Assembly (NCBI GenBank): GCA_022266195.1
Contig: WHVY01000002.1
Location: 9,377,001 to 9,441,000, forward strand
Direction of reading: 5' to 3'
Length of the DNA stretch: 64,000 nucleotides
DNA from: Tetranychus cinnabarinus
Lineage: Eukaryota > Arthropoda > Arachnida > Trombidiformes > Tetranychidae
The position numbers and the translations under genes are program-made. Shown here one piece after another: positions 1 through 15,400 of the stretch (its first letter is position 1; every line of letters begins with the position of its first letter). Under the pieces are notes generated by a model. The model saw only the letters and a list, made by a program, of their open reading frames with translations, ran no database searches and had not been told where the DNA came from.

Positions 1-3000
1 AGTAAAAATAGATTCTAAAATGATTGAAGTAGCAAAGTGATGGTTATTATTATTATCAATTGAGGTAAGATACAAAAATACAGTTACAATATTTTGATGA
101 AATTTTTTTTTTAAAATCAATCTTTGTATCCATTTAGCTTGGCATACTTACAACAATCAATGATGGTAATGATTTACAAGGAGGTTTTGAATAGAAACCA
201 AAATCATCTGTTTTTTGCTTTCTAATTTAAAAGTGATATTAACCTGAAATGGTTAACTAAATTGGATTAGTCCCAGTCTATTATCATTGCCATTATATTG
301 TGTTTATATGATGATTTTACTGCTTAAATTATTCCCAATCAGTTGACTTAATCTATTAGGATAAGTGTAACCAAATGTAGTAGCAATGGTAGACTGAATA
401 ACTGAAAAAAAGTAACATAATAGCCAAAAAGATAGCTTTATTAATGGGTGATTAACAAATTATTTTATAAGTGTTAATACATTTTCCTAATGCATGAAAC
501 CACTTGTAAATCAACAACATCTATTATATTATTGGTTACCAATGAATACGATTAAGATTACTAATCTTGAATTAACTCTATTCTAGTAAAGTTAATCCGA
601 TTCTATACCTTTAACTGTATACAGATTATGCTCATTTTATTGTAATCAATACTTCTCCTTTTTAAATGTAACTTTTTTTTTCTTGTCCCTTGTTATTATT
701 TAGGTTGACCATCTTTATTACCTATCATGGACCATTGATCAACTAATCAGTAAATCATTTCATCCTTGGTTCCCTTCCATTGAAAAACTCTGTAACCATT
801 CTAGTAAGTTTTTTTACATTCAACTTGACTTAAAGTTAAGACTTTAATACCTTTTAAGTTTCCATGTCAAAATGAGTTCAAAAAAAGCTGATTCAATCAG
901 ATTTTTTTGCCGAATAGTACAAAATTGAATGGATTCATCATTGTAAATTAATTATCAAAACTTGACTGTATTTCAGTCCATCAGCCTTTAGCTAAACAAT
1001 TTAGACAACACAAGTTGAATTCAAAATCAGATTGAATTTACCGCTTCAGTTGACACATGTTTTTTGTCTATATTTAATGAAATCTTTTAGTCAAGTGAAT
1101 ATTGTATATTAATATGTGTGGTTTAGTAATTTATATTTACTTGGTTTGATTAAACGCCCGACATTTCTTAATGGTAACAGTTGTTTGGTTTTAAAGTATA
1201 TCTCGATGGAAAACAAATTGGTACAATTTATCTATTGAAACTAATTTTCATCTATCTTCTTCTCTTTCATCACCTTCAGGTAATTTGATCGTCACCAGTA
1301 TCTTCCAATTGAACCTCGTTAATTTGATATTTCCATTCATTAACCCAACTTGTTCACATGTTAACCTTTTCTTAATTTTACAGTTATCTATTGTGATCCG
1401 GGAATCTCGACATTATCATCGTCAGCCTCATCATTTGTTCCCACCTATTCATTGTCTTGTGTTGACTTGAGAACAAAACAGTCTCTTTTGTTCTCGTTTA
1501 AGTTAACACTAATTCACTGTCTCCATGTTTAAACAAAAGGAAACATTTAACAATTAGTCAATATCAATCCATCCTTTGATGAGCTTTAAATGGAAATTGT
1601 TTTAACAATTGAATTGACAACAATCAAAACAAAAGAGCTTTGCTCATAATTATCATCACAAATTTTGAACAACCTCATCACTTTGATTATCTACTGAAAG
1701 ACTGGTTGGTATTTTGTTTTTTTTATTTGATTACTTCAACGTATTCAATTAGATTTCTCATTCTTTCTCTTTATTATTTAGCAACAAATCAGTCAAACAC
1801 TTGCAACAAACAAATTCAAACATCATCGAGGGAATCAGCAAGTTTACATGGCTTTAATTGAAATGAATTACATTTAAAAACAAAAAAAGCCAGCTCAAGA
1901 TGGAGGAAGAAAAAAAGTCAGCCAACTTCAAACAAGATTAAGAGTAAAAGTAAACTATAGAAAAATCAACAATGATGTCAAATAATCGAATCGAATCAAG
2001 CCCATCTAATTATGGATTGAATTGAACTGTTGAGACTAATTCAAACTAACAAGTTGCAGGCAAAAAATGGACCAACCTTTTACTCTCATGTTTACACTTT
2101 GACACAAAATTTTGACTGATTTGGATGCATTTTTCACTCTTTAAAGTAAATCACAAGAAAGCTGAAAGTTGAAAGTAAGTTTCATCATTTTATCTATTTT
2201 TTATACTATTCACAAATCTGCTTTATTTAGTTGAATAGATTTTAAATGCATTTTAAATTGGCGCGTAACAAAAGGAAAACGAAAGTGAATGAGTCAACAA
2301 AAAAAGTAAAAAAAGGTAACCTTTATATTTTCACCTTGTCCATCTTTTACATTCAATGCCAATTGACAGTGTGTAATAGATTAGACTATTTGCTCAACAT
2401 TTAAATGGCAAATTACAAAATAGCAAATAATAACTCAATGAAAGCAATAGAAGCTGATCGACACACACAACCACCCATTAAACAAACCCTCTCTTAAAGA
2501 TTGATACAGAGTCAAATTTCCACTTTGATGTCCATTATTTCTAGCATCTTGTTAAATACTGAAATTGTATTTTTTTCTTTCATTTTCAATTTTACAGGTC
2601 AGTAGTTAATAAAACTACGATAATGAAGTTTACATTGGAGGATAGTATCAAGAAGGATGAACAATCTGGAGCAATTAAATTAAATGATCCTATGACACCA
2701 AAACATTAGATTAACATACTGTGAAACCATAATTTGCTTACAACGTGTAAATCATGCCCATCTTCATTATCACCTCACTCATCACCTTATAATAATCTAT
2801 TAAGACAGATTTGTTCTCTTTTTGGACAATCTCGTCTTCTGGCAATCTTTTGTTTGATTATTATAACTATTGATGGGCCAATATATTTCACCGATCCTCC
2901 TCTTCCTCCTCATCATCACCATTACAACTATTGTCACCATTGTACCTAATAACCATCTCTCTTCCTCCGATTATTAGCTTCAATGATTTGCAATCATTAG

Positions 3001-6000
3001 GATGGAGAAATAAGTTTGGAAACAAATTGTGAAAAAAGATGGCAAACCTACTAATAATCAATGTATTTCAATGGTTTACTGGTTTCACTGTTCAAGCCCT
3101 AATCTCCAAGTGGGGAAGGATTTTCGATGAAAATTCAAGATTAAAGGACTTCCAATGATGAGTAAAAAAAGAAACGTAGACTCGAGTGATTTAAGCGTTT
3201 GTACTTTTTATTTTATTTGAAACCATTTTACAGCTTCCAATTGATACATTTCACATATTATATCACACAGATGATATTATCAAGTAAAACAAGGAAAATG
3301 AAACCACATACAGGGACAATGTTGGATTTGTGTATATTTTTTTCACTCCATTGTGGTTGAAGTTATGGAAGTTGAACAGAAGTGAAAATAAAAAATGAAA
3401 TGATGATCCATTTAATCTAATCTTTCTCCTCTCTTTAGGTCATAAGGATGATGATAATGATAATGCGGTTGTTACAATTGTTATCCTCAAGTTAATGATA
3501 GAACATGATTTTCAAGGATTTATCAAGCAAACAAAGTAAACCATTTATTGAACGAGAAGACTTTAATACCCATGGTTTCATTGGATATTATTATTGTTAT
3601 GCTTTTATTTGGTGTTTAGTTTTATGATTGTGATGATTAAATTGTTCATCTGATCAGTTAATCCGTTCTGGAAAGGAACAATCTTCTCATGAAATTCATT
3701 TTCAATCCTGTTTTTAGATTTAAACTGTACTTCGTTGTGATTATTATTTTTCCTGGTCCTTTCAGTATTTAACAGCAATTTTATCTGTAATTTAATATCA
3801 CATATACCTTGAACTTTTGGCAAAATCGAGCCTGAACCTTATTCTGGAATATGAAAAAGTGCAAAATATTCTGAGCCAATTAGCCAATGTTCAGTTGAAT
3901 TTGATTGCTTGTCATGTTAAAATAATTTATGGAGCATTTTGCTGCGATTAAATTAATGATTTGAATGTCCAACTTGTAAATAGATGAGTTTAGTCGATAT
4001 GAATGTTGTATTAGGTAAATAAATTATAATTGATTCCATGTGAATAAATGAAAATAATAAGCCCATAAGTAGAGTTAATATAATCTATTTGTCATGTTTA
4101 TGTAACTTTGAATCGCAATATTTTAGTTAATAAATCCCATTGTGGTCATAAATTATGGTCTTTTATATATAAAAAAAGGCCTTTTTAATTGGATTCATTG
4201 TCAGCTTTTTTAGGTTCACAGACATATTGGATTCATCAGCTTCATCATTAGTTTTAATCATAGAATCAAAAACTTATCCAGATTGAAAATATCAGATAAT
4301 CTTGCTATTACCAGTGAATACCATTAACATAATTATTTCCCAAAAAAAGAAATAATTTTAGCCACAATTATCATAAGATTGTTGATTAATTATTTGCTCA
4401 GATTGAAATCAAATGCACAAAATAATGAAAAAGCAATCGATGAGAAACAATTGACAAAAATTGAGTCTTGAATGAAGTTTATTGAAACAGTTTATATACA
4501 ATTGACATGAAAATTGATTTTACATTACAGTACAAGAACATTTACAATTTAATTTTGTACAATTGTTATCAAGATTATATTAAAATTCATTATTTTATTT
4601 GATTGTTGCCATTCGTTATTTGGCTCTTAACACATCACATACATTTTGATGGTTATTAGCATACAAAGTACAATGAAGGGAAAAAAGTAAATCACAATCA
4701 TTGAAAATTGAATTATGATTATATCAAGTTTCTACAGTTGAATGGGAATTAGAATTGAAAATTGTTTATAACTTGATGTAACAATAATGATAAAATGAAT
4801 GAGAGTAAAATACAAAAAAATATACAGTTTATTTGATTTCGTCTTATTTACTTTTTCTGTTACATCAACCATGTTAACAACAATTTTCATCGTCTTTTCT
4901 TGCTTTCCAATCCCAATGTAACTAAAATAACTGAACCATTCTCATAGGAGCAAGTAAAAGGTAGGAATAAAAGTAATAGTAAAGCACAAAAAGTGATACA
5001 AAATTTGATATACAATTTGATTTACACAGTTAGTCAACAGGCCATATGAGTTACAGTTTTATATAAAACAGCACAAGATGAGTTGAAAATGGTATCAATG
5101 GATGTGTTGATTGTATGAGAGGCTCTCAACTTGGCAAATGATTTAAATGATTTCAACAATAGAAACAAAACAAATCAAAAGAAATATCCACAATGAGGAA
5201 ATAATGTATTAGGGATTCACTTTTTTCACTAAACAAATAACAATGACAAACAACAAAGCTATTAGTATCAACACTTTGTTTACCAGCTTCTCCTTTCAAA
5301 TCCTTGATTCTTGTTGATAATTTTTTGCTAATTTTATAGCCACTTAATTTACATAATTATTTATCAAAATCTGAAAATGAAGTAATAATTATCAAGTGTA
5401 AAGGAGGTGAAAAAATATATTCAAGTCAACACATGGGTTTCACATTGAATTTCAATGGCTGAAGACATTTGTTTTGTTTCTGCGAGCTTTAAGCGGTTTA
5501 TTCAATTATTGGCAGTCATTTTGATTTCATGTCTTAATCTAGTGATTGGTTGATTATTTCATGGTTTGTTGCATATAAATCAATGTAATTTGGATAATTG
5601 TTTAGCAATGTAAAACTAACTTTGATATTTAACTTGGTTAATGTAAATTTGGTAGGATTGATTATTGTTTGCCATCATTACGGTTATTAGTGATACACTA
5701 TAAGTTATTTTTAGTACAATATTTTCAATCTCATCTGAATATATAATAGCCAAGTAATCATTATTATTCAATTTTTATATTATAATTAGATTATGATCAT
5801 TTTATTTTAACCTCATCGTCTCATCAATGTAAACACTATTAACAAAGAACATTAATTGCGTTTATTTTTATCATTAAAACTCTGTTATTCGTTTTATTAT
5901 TCAATTCATTGGTTCCCTAAATGCAATAATTTCACGATAACTCAATCGAAAATAACAATTGTTATTAACAATGATAACAGTGCTTATTACCAATTCAATG

Positions 6001-7680
6001 GCTGTTTATTTATCCAACAAGATTGAAATTATGTTGAGATTCAGATATAATCAAAATGAGTTTACATACCTTAAGATCCTCTAATGAATGGTGTCTGTAG
6101 CAAACAACAGATCTAAGATGCTGGTCAGTTAATTTGGAAATGAACAATTAATTCAATAAACAGAGAAGTGACAAAAAACATAAATAACAATTAAGTGTAA
6201 TTTTAGTTCACGTTTTACATTTAAAATAACTGACCTTTTGTTTCCCAAGCAACTGTTTCTCATTTATTTTGACCGGGCTTTTTGATTTGTATCATTGCAA
6301 AAGGTGAATAATAATTAGTTGAGAATCTCACGACAATTTAAAGGTTATTTATTGATTGCAGTTCTGTCCGATGATTAAATGTAGTGTTGATTAATTTTGA
6401 GCCTGAGTATGTTATACATGTAATCTGTTGTAACTCCATAGTGATGATAATGATGTTAAAGTTAATGATCAGCTTTGAAATTACACTTGAAAGATGGTTC
6501 ATTTAATTGTAACTTTTCATCTTTTAGTTCCTTGTGTAGTAATTTAAACGTGACAAATTAAATTTTCCTAGATTGTTAATTGTAATCAAGATTAATTTCA
6601 ACATTGATTAGTGAAATGTCTTTTAATACTCTTCATGGTTAACCTTATGGAACCGATTAACAGTTTATTATTTAATCAATATCGCACACATGTTAATAGT
6701 AAACACGACAATCACGTAGTTTTGGTGACTAAATTTGTAAATTTCATCAGCTTTTTGTTTATTATTGAATCTCTCTTTTGGACAACAATTAAGCTAATCT
6801 TACTGACCATTGATGTACAATTAGTAGTTACATATGAAAGGTACAACAGTAACAATTATCCCTATTACCATGTAAATTGACGCTTTGTAACTCATCAGGT
6901 AAAATCTAATTAAAAGTGAATACGATTCATGAATAAATAATTATACAAATGAGATAAATTTAATTGATTTTTAACATCTAAATTGAATTATTCATCCAAT
7001 TGTTTACAATTTATAAGGATTCATCTAAATTTCAATTTACCCGCTTCATTAGCTTTCACACTTGTTACCCCTTCTGAAGAGGTTTGACTTGGCTTCACCA
7101 TATGTACGATTGATCTTATGTATTGTTATGTAAATTATTGTTAATTTTTAATTTGTTCATTTCATTAGTCCGGAGATTCAATCCAATTTTATCTAAGGTT
7201 TAATCAATTATCAGTTGGTATCTATATTCAGTTTAGACAGATTTCTTTATTGTGATCGAATGGAAACACAAACCATTCTGACCTTGCCTACTCTTCAAAT
7301 TGACTGTTTAACAGTTTCCCTCCTATTGTTTTACGTGTAATCATGCAAACAATTTACGTGTTTAAAGGTGATTTACTGGTTGATGGTTATTCTTTGATGG
7401 TGAATTTACCTTTTATATGGTGTCAATAACCAAGTATCTATTATCTATGTCGATGGGCGTTTAAATTTTGAACGCTTCTAACACTCACTTAACTTATAAC
7501 CCACACATCATAAATGGATGGATGATACACACACTCCATCTCACTCCAACTCTCTGGAATCTTACTTCTTGTTCAACTCACGTATCACAATTAACTAATA
7601 ATCTATCATAATGATGGTCACACCAAACCAACTCAAGCCCAGTCACACTTACAGAGGCAAATGACTTTATTATTACTGTA

Positions 7681-7945
7681 AACCCTCTCGAATTGTCGCC
7701 TTCCCTAATTTTCACAGACTCTTGGCAACCGAGTGAACAATTTCTAGCAATTCCTTTTCCAGTTAGACAAATTTTGATAGGACGCTTAATATCGTTTAAC
7801 TCAGTGTGATTATTAGTAAATTATCAAGCTAAATATCAAAATTAAATTTAAAATTTAACCAAATTCGTAAAAGGGCTATTTTACCTCAAAATTATAGCAA
7901 AATAGCCAAGATGCTAATCCCACGGCGTGACAATTTGAGAGGGTT
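7681..7945. mobile_element. Tc1/mariner-type MITE with TA target duplication
   Basis: The left end AACCCTCTCGAATTGTC and the right end, which reads AACCCTCTCAAATTGTC on the minus strand, form imperfect terminal inverted repeats of about 20 bp. TA dinucleotides flank both ends (7679-7680 and 7946-7947), the target preference of the Tc1/mariner superfamily. The element is about 265 bp and has no coding capacity. Close to the right end there is a small internal hairpin built from GGCTATTTT and AAAATAGCC. The call rests on structure alone. Confidence 0.6.
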
Positions 7946-8305
7946 TATTGTGGCTCATTGAAAAGTTTACACAGCTATATGTATCCGTGCACTATATGGT
8001 CACCATTACATTTGATTGTTGACGCCTTGGATGTTATTCATTATCGCTAACATCATTATCATCATTAGCTGAAATCTAATATCAAGTCTGTAACTGTAGT
8101 TGAATGAGCAAGAAAACCATTAAGCGGATCACGAAAATTTTTTGACTTACATGAACACGAGATTATATGGTTAACCTTTCGTTCCTGTTTGTTTATTAAG
8201 GCCTTTTCTCATTATATAATTTCATCATTCAATATCAAATAAGACAAAGTGGGTAAAGAGTTACTTACAATTAACTTTAATTTTGTTTTTTTTCAATATT
8301 AAATA

Positions 8306-8330
8306 TCTCTCTCTCTCTCTCTCTCTCTCT
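8306..8330. repeat. (TC)n microsatellite
   Basis: An uninterrupted run of about 12 TC units in otherwise AT-rich sequence; a simple repeat with no sign of function. Confidence 0.9.
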
Positions 8331-9462
8331 GCTTTTATCTATTTACAGATTTTATTGAATCGATGGGTGGATGAATTACTTTTATCATGTCATTATTAAT
8401 TTTCATGTACTATAGATTACTAATGAAAAATGTTGAACGGAGAGGCGTTAATACGTGTATCCTGACAATGACTATAATGGTTACTACTATTATTAATAAT
8501 ATCAATAATATCAATGAAAGCAGGTGAAAAAACAAGAAAATGGATTTTTTAAACATTTTAACCATCTTTATCTTCTGGACCATTAAGGTAAGTTTACCAT
8601 TTACATTTTTCCAATGTTTATATGCTAAATGACACTTAACTATTGTCAAGTTTAGATTCAATTTGAATCAACATTAAACTAAATCACTTTTGCAGGGTTT
8701 ACATGCTTCTATCAATAATCAACTCCCTAGCTTTATGTGATATTTTATTTATTACGATCCTATCATTGATTTAGTTAATGATTTTGGTCTATTTACAGTC
8801 TATTCATCTCATTTTCCTACCAAGTAATACAACATAATATTTGCAGAATATCAATCAATCAAAGTTTACTATTTGATCTAACTATTAATCTCAAACTTTA
8901 ATCATTTTTCCACCATTTACAGATTCGCGATTTCAATCCATGAAATGGTTCAGCATCATAATCAATAGAGGAACAGAGGATTATAACCGAAAATTGTTGA
9001 TCATAATTATAATGATCTAGTCTTAAAACAAACCCTAATAACTTCGGTTCAACATTTCAAATGAGTGGTTGGATAAGTTCATCTATAATCAAATGGATCC
9101 GTATGTCAAATGAAGGAAAGAAAATTTTAATCAAATTATTTACAATTTATAATTACTTCAATTTCAAATATGAGATCAACTGAGTTATTGATGAATGTGT
9201 TTCATTTATTTTACATTACATAGATGATTCATAAAGACAGTTATGTGTGCTGGAAAGAAGTACAATTTACTAATTGACATGTTTAATGATATGATTTAAT
9301 GATTTCTATTTTAATTTGGCTAATTGTTTGTTTTGTTTTTTTCTAGATGATGAGATCAAAAGGGTTATATTTTTGGTAAGAACGCAACTGAATAACATGC
9401 TGATGGATGTTGATATGTACTTTTGTTCTTGGTGGATAAAGGGAAATGTTTCAGTAAAATGA

Positions 9463-12400
9463 CTAACTGGAATAGTAATTAAGTTGATTAAGTTTAAGTA
9501 AACTAACGAATTGAAGTCTTTTATGCATCTCATCCCGAGTTAATTGTTCAGCTGATCTTCCTTGATCATCACCGATTAACGAGTATCCACTGGCTGGATT
9601 ACATTTATAAGGTCCATTGAGAACAAGATTTTGCATCAATTCTAGTTCCTTTTCCAATCTTTGCCGGGATTCACTTCCATTCAACATCAACCGATTCAAA
9701 TCATCTCCTGTAATCAATAATTAGACAAACAAATGGTTAGTATCTTAATATTTAATAGCTAAACATTGACCCATTAATATTGATTGGTTATGAGTCGTAA
9801 GACGATTGATTGAATTTGCCTGTCAAGTTGATAACCAACTAAGTTAACAAGCAATAGCAAACTGCTAACCACTCATGATTATACATGTCTCATTCAATAT
9901 GAATATAATTTGATTGATAAATCAACGTTATCTTTCCATCACGCTAACCTTTACAATATTGATGGTCAATTGTCGATGCAGCTATCACAATTAACAAACA
10001 ATTTTCAACCAAAAACTATGGTTAATGATTAAAAAAGCTTGTCCATAGTCAACACGCAACTTTCTAGTTAACTAACAATCTTAATCCACTATTCAATCTG
10101 TAGCAATAGATTCTAATATTTTTTGCTTCTTTTTAGATTTCAATCGATTGACAACTGCTAAGGACTTGATTATAATACAAATTGCTGGAATTACCTTTTG
10201 AAATTGATCCCATGTTTGATAAATCCAAGGCTAAATTGGATGGAACCATTAAACCAGTTGATTGTTTTGTTTGTCGTTCATTAGCTTCACTTTTCTGGAA
10301 AAAACAATGAAAATGGAAACATTCAGGTTAATGGAAAAAGATGGAAAAGAAAAAGGACGAAAAAGAAAAAAAATTAACTCATGTCAACATTTAATTAACT
10401 GTTATTGGAATGTAAGTTGTATACAATCAACTAAATTAACAATGATTAGCCAATTGTGTAATTTTGAGTTAACCCTATAACAGTGAACATGGTGAACATG
10501 ATGAACATTGAGCATGTTCAACATACAATGAATTCAATTAAAATTAGTTTCTCTCAAATAAAATGTTGAAGAAAAGGTTGATAATAATAATAATGTACTT
10601 GATAACCTGAAGTAATATGAAAAAAATATCCTCCAAAGGCTTACTCTTTCATTGTATTACATTTATCTTTCTCATCTGATTTCATTTAATATGTACATTC
10701 ATCAATATAAGGTAAAAACAACATGGGAATAGTTAGAGGATGAAAATGTTGTACATCTTCCCTTTGATGAAGTATTATTTTCTTGAAAGACATTTTCCTT
10801 TGAAACTTCTGTATCTTCCATCTTAAGGATGAAGAACCAGAATAAATGAAAATGTTGAAAAAAAGATGAAGATAATGATGAAGGAGTCCGGATGATAAAG
10901 AAAGTAAAGTAAGACTAATTTTATTGTAACATCTTTTCAATCATGTTGTGTTTACCTAAAGGTTTGCAATTTCCCATTCAAAATATACAGTCAACCATCA
11001 AAACAAACCTTGAAAATGTTTTCTTAAACAATCAACTTAATTCTTTCTCCATTACTTTCATCAGTAACATTATCATTATGATTACAATTGTGAGAAGTAA
11101 ATCTCACAACAATACTATTGATTGTTTAACATTTAAACAGTTTAATTTAAAATTTCCTTCCATTTTACACTTTTCTTGATTGAGATTGAATGAATTTTAA
11201 TTTTCTTTCTTTTCTTCCTCATTTTTAGATGTAATTTCTTGGCCTATTCAATTGGATTCAACACAGATTGATTGATTGTTACAATGCAAATTGTTACAAA
11301 AGTAGCAAAAGGTTTTAATTAACTTAATTGACTCTCCATTTCCCGATATTGATCAAGTTTTGTGCTGAGTTATTTAGTGATAATCTTCAGTGTTATTTAT
11401 CTGTACGCTTTACAATTTAATTGTCTTAAGTAACTATTTGAGGTTAATTAGATTTTTAAATGACACTTTAAAGTTCAATATACTGAATCTTATTGATTGT
11501 TTCAGTTGGCAATCCAAGAAGGAAGAAGTATTTTGTCTTTAAATATTGAATAGCTCCAATTTCAATGATTTTCATGCATCTTTTTTCCCTGAACAAACCA
11601 TTTGTTTTAATGTTGATTAAACTGACAATGATGAATGAAATTGACTGTTTGAATTACCATTAAAACAAATAAAGTTTGAATAAGATTAAAATGAGATTCT
11701 GGGACAATGGAAAGACAAAGGGAAATTGATTGATGTTGAACAAAAGTAGCTAATGGTTGATCAATGGTTAGCATTGACTTTTATTTCCCATGAAAATTGT
11801 CACTTAACCATGTTTTCAGTTGAGTTTAGTCAAAAACAAGAGAAATGCAAGTTGAAAGTTTACACAAAAACACTAAACACAACCTGATCATTGGCTACAA
11901 TCAAAGTTAATTGTAGGCAAACAAAGCAAACAACCATGTAAAACAAAAAGCAGGATAATTTATTATCTATTCAATGTGATTTATGGTAATAGAAAGTCAA
12001 CTTTTTGTCTCCTTTGCATCTTATAATCAGATCTTTCCCAGTTAGACTTACATGTATTTTTGACCTTTGAAAAAAGACTCAAAAAGCTGTTTACAATTAA
12101 GTCATGAAGAAAACTAATTAAGGTAAAATACTCATCAAGAATTAAAGTCTAAATGAATAGGTGAGGGTAAATTCAGAGTCAAAGAGGAGTTAAAATATGC
12201 CTTTTTTATCAATTCCCAGATGAAATTATCAACTGAAAATAAAAGATTGGGATTTGTTGAGTTGGAACGAGTAAATTGTTTCAAAGACAAACCCTTAATC
12301 AATCCATAATTGTCATGTAAAAGGTTAGGTGAAAAATGTTACAAAATACATTTTTTTTGTTCCAAGCTTTGAATTCTTCTTGAATTGTTGATTTCATGTC

Positions 12401-15400
12401 TAACATTTTGTTGATAATTTGATTGTCAAAAAATGGATCGATCTAAATAAAAAGCTTTTTAACCTTTTTGTTCGTATGTTGAAGACTCGATTCAAGACAT
12501 GATAAACTGGACTTTACCTGAATTTTCCCCTGAGAATCTCAACTTTAGATTGATGGCAATTGATAGTGAAGATAATCAAATGACACTAACTTTTCATTTC
12601 TGTTTATCCATTTCAACTTTGTTGTTTAAACCAAGCGTAACATTGATTTTGATTTGGTTTCAGCTTTTTTAGATGTTATATTGAAACTTTCCTTGACTGC
12701 TTCAGTATAGCTATTTGTTGTGTCAAGTATCTATTTAACTGGAAATGACAATTGACAAATGTTGACAATTTGAGGTTAAAGGTTAAATCAAATACTGTCA
12801 AACGAGTTACAAATTTGTTTGCATTGAACCTTTTACTATTTGAACAGGTCAATTTATTATCCTGCTATTTTTATCTACTTTTTTTATAATAACATGTCAA
12901 ATGAAAATTGCAAGTGGTAAATTGACCAGAAAATTAATCAATTAGCTTTTTCATTTACACTTTCAAATCATAGTGTTGTGCTGTTCCAACATTTTCAAGG
13001 AATAAGAACAATGAGAACAACAGTTTCCATGGAACATGTATATTCAAAACAATTTTAACTAACATCAATTTAATTTTTGGTGGGCTCAATTTTATAGCAT
13101 TTGAAGTTTAATCAATATCAGGTGTGATATAAGATATTAGCTAAATGGTTTACTCACATCAAAATCATTACTAATTTCCTTTTTTGTATTTTTGTCTAAC
13201 ATTTCTTGTCTCCAGGTCAGCTTAACTGGTGGCTCTTTTTTAATAACTTCATCAATATTAGTCTTCTTGTAGCGATTGGTTTGAGTATTTTTCAGACAGG
13301 ATTCGTCTTCATCTTCTACTTCTTCTTCACCTTCATCCACATCATCACCTTCATCATTACCAATGACATCAATCACATCAGCTTCAGTATCACTTGGACT
13401 AGGAGATATACGAGTAGAAGGTTCATTTACATCATCTACATCATTAACTGGTGAATTTGCTGGTGAATCGATTGGAATTGGTGACAATTGATCATCCTTT
13501 AAGCGAGGTGTTAATTCACCGTGCATGGAAGAGGAAGATAGTAAAATTTGATTGACACTATTGTTATGTTTAGAGGATGACAACGATGAAGCCGATTTAT
13601 TTGTTATATTGATTGGTTTAAAAGCAGATATGTGACTTAGCGAACCTTGTCCGTTGGTAAAGGGAGAGGATTCCATAAGTGAACGACTCTGTGAAACTGC
13701 TGCTGCCGCAGCTGATGATAATAGGAATGATGAACTAGCGGCTGCTTCAATTGGCATTAACCAATGATGGGGATGATGAGGACTAGCATCGGATAGTGAA
13801 GCATGAGGTGAATGAATGTTATGATTGGAAATTGATGACGATTTCGACGAGGATGTGGCAGAAGCGGCAGCGGCAGCAGCAACTGCAGTTGCATCCATAA
13901 CTGGATATAATAAATCATTGGGAAGACGATTTGATGCACCAGAACCAGATGAGGCTGCCGCAGCGGCAGCAGCAGCAGCGGCTACAGCCGCTGTAGCTGG
14001 TGAACGAGGCCAAAAAACACATCCATAGGGAATACTCCAGGACGAAGAAGAAGCTGGAGATGTTGAGGAGTTTGATGATCCCTTAAGACCACCGCCTGAG
14101 CTCCATGTCATTAAATCGGCAAAGCTTGATCTAAAGTCCACTGGAGAGAGGTGAGCAGATGTACCATTATAATTTTTACCTCCTGGTGTGGAACAAAGCG
14201 ACGAAATTGGAAGTGGTTGCGGTGGTGGATGTGAACCTAAATGGGGATTGGTGTTATCTCTTGAACTATCCGTTTGTAAACATTGTCTTGACGATGTTGA
14301 TGTTGACGATGAAGATAATGAAGATGATACTGGGGCATTTGGACCATTCATGGTGGGAACTGGAAGTGCGTACGATGGTTTGACTGGAAGTGAAGATAGA
14401 GGTAAACAATTTGACCCGGTAGCTGCAGAATTCAATCCTTTGATTAAACTTGGATCAAGTAGGGAGTTTGGATGAACATGGTGGGATAAGTGAGGGTGAA
14501 CATGTCGATGATGGTGGTGAAGGTGTTGAGATGATGATGTAGGTGGTGGTAGGGAGTGAAGATGATGTGGATGAAGATTTGAAGGGTGATGAGGAGGAGT
14601 TGGTGTTGATTCAATTGAATTGATTGGACTTTCAAGTCGTTGTTTTTTATCATAATGCTGATGTTGGTTTGAAGAGGATGAGGACGATGAAGAGGATTGA
14701 TGATGTTGACTAGTAGGATTATTACCTGATGAGGAGGGCGACGAAGATGAAGATATACGGTTAAGAGAAGAGGAAACATTTGATGAAGAAGATGATGAAG
14801 GTGATGAAGATGATAAACTTCCAATATTTGATGAAATTGAAGATGATGAATGATGATGACTTGAACCACTTGCACTCGCACCACCACCACTACTTAATCC
14901 ACAAGACATCGCTCTCTTCCTGCTTCCACCATTGAACATTGCTTTAACATCTTCCCAAACCAAACAAACATCTTCCGAAGGATTTCCCGCTAATTTAATG
15001 TGACGTCGCCAAGAGTTGAAATTTGCCGCATCGGGCTGAACATATTTCGATGAAGGTAATTGATGAGAGTGGAAGATGAATTTGTTTGGTGAAAAGAAGA
15101 GTCCACAATAGGTACATTTTATGCATTTTGCTCTATTATGTCGGAACAAAAGTTTAAAGAAAAGGTGTTAACATCAAAAATATTTAAAGGCAATAGATTG
15201 ATTCGTTTACCTTGAACTGTTGTACCGAGATGGCATGAAACTACCTTTACAGCCCCAAGAACAGTGATGATAAATATCGAATGCAAAATTTTCCGGCAAT
15301 TTAGGAGGTTGAGTTTCAGCTAGAAATGATTTACAAAGTCGCTCAGCTTCACGTTTAGTTATCATACCACAGCGTCGAGATGAGACCGGCATGGCTCCAG

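Larger units (their letters stand above)
1..9462. other. Long gene-poor stretch
   Basis: No exon chain with matched splice phases or recognisable protein could be built on either strand here. The open frames present are short, mostly lack a proper ATG, and read as AT-rich low-complexity sequence. The only structured items are a mariner-type MITE at 7681-7945 and a TC dinucleotide run at 8306-8330. A 28-codon ATG frame at about 2624-2709 follows a TTTTACAG acceptor-like string but has no partner exon. The stretch may be 3' flank or regulatory DNA of the SKOR gene, or an intron of a gene outside the window. Confidence 0.6.

Noticed and set aside
2624..2709. 28-codon ATG frame after an acceptor-like string
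   Set aside because: There is no donor or partner exon, it ends quickly, and no homology is recognised.
6611..6880. 89-codon plus-strand frame
   Set aside because: It starts at GTG, has no ATG until 6635, is rich in Ile/Leu/Asn as expected for AT-rich random sequence, and has no splice partners.
13825..14475. Plus-strand frames opposite the SKOR exon, including an Ala/Glu-rich one
   Set aside because: They are mirror images of the Ser, Ala and His codon repeats of the SKOR reading frame on the minus strand.
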